DNA from: Paenibacillaceae bacterium
GTDB taxonomy: Bacteria > Bacillota > Bacilli > Paenibacillales > Paenibacillaceae
NCBI GenBank assembly: GCA_004134985.1
Contig: REGQ01000008.1
Coordinates: forward strand, 1-64,000
DNA length: 64,000 bases
Reading direction: 5' to 3'
Below, in pieces: positions 63,982 to 64,000 of this stretch. Within the stretch, counting starts at the first letter, position 1; every line of letters begins with the position of its first letter. Under the pieces are notes generated by a model. That model ran no database searches. It saw only the letters and a program-made list of their open reading frames with translations, and was not told the origin of the DNA. Position numbers and translations under genes: made by a program.

Positions 63982-64000
63982 AAAAAAACTCCCTTTTATT

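Noticed and set aside
1-64000. tRNA and rRNA genes
   Set aside because: I looked for tRNA-like cloverleaf ends and rRNA segments in the intergenic stretches and recognised none; a covariance-model scan would be decisive.

Overview
The window looks like chromosome from a low-to-mid GC Firmicute of the Paenibacillus group (Paenibacillaceae). The evidence is a Bacillus-type 12-gene purE-to-purD operon with a PurR operator and guanine riboswitch, three CUT1 sugar ABC transporters paired with LacI or YesN-type AraC regulators, strong GGAGG-type ribosome binding sites, frequent TTG/GTG starts, and many short dispersed intergenic repeats. No rRNA, tRNA or CRISPR array was recognised.

Layout. 1-4084 is an AT-rich accessory island at the 3' end of rlmD. 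It holds the tail of an IS3-family transposase and a tightly overlapping three-gene minus-strand operon: a DUF262 protein, a DUF3696-type AAA ATPase, and an unrecognised protein whose C-terminus resembles a RelE/ParE barrel. This is the best candidate for an undescribed system. 4085-14836 is housekeeping: rlmD, dgkB, a CbiX chelatase, yerC, yqfQ, a PhoP-box-bearing DUF47-pit operon, yerB, and a nucleoside hydrolase divergent from an AraC regulator. 14837-16373 is mostly repeats plus a 39-residue membrane microprotein. 16374-30243 is the pur operon (transcribed leftward), interrupted between purN and purH by about 620 bp of repeats. 30244-33224 holds the pur leader (PurR boxes, promoter, guanine aptamer) and a second purine riboswitch in front of a pbuG-type permease.

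33225-46736 holds a small unknown protein and a leftward glycoside operon: LplB/lipoprotein/LplC-type transporter, a decayed PHP-domain gene, LacI, PfkB kinase, GH4, GH38 alpha-mannosidase, metallophosphoesterase and M17 aminopeptidase. 46980-50817 holds a GDPD enzyme, a DUF2178-like/XRE pair, and pbuE under an adenine riboswitch, with a roughly 193-bp MITE-like element on each side. 50818-56867 is an oligo-1,6-glucosidase/ABC operon divergent from its LacI regulator. 57164-63332 is a membrane AraC sensor followed by a third CUT1 transporter. The right edge carries dispersed palindromic repeats, a 3' remnant of guaA, and a very short open frame.

Functionally, purine handling is unusually well represented: de novo synthesis, guanine/hypoxanthine uptake, purine efflux and nucleoside hydrolysis, with two guanine-type and one adenine-type riboswitch. 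The rest is mainly glycan foraging. All functions are inferred from sequence motifs read by eye; no database search was run.
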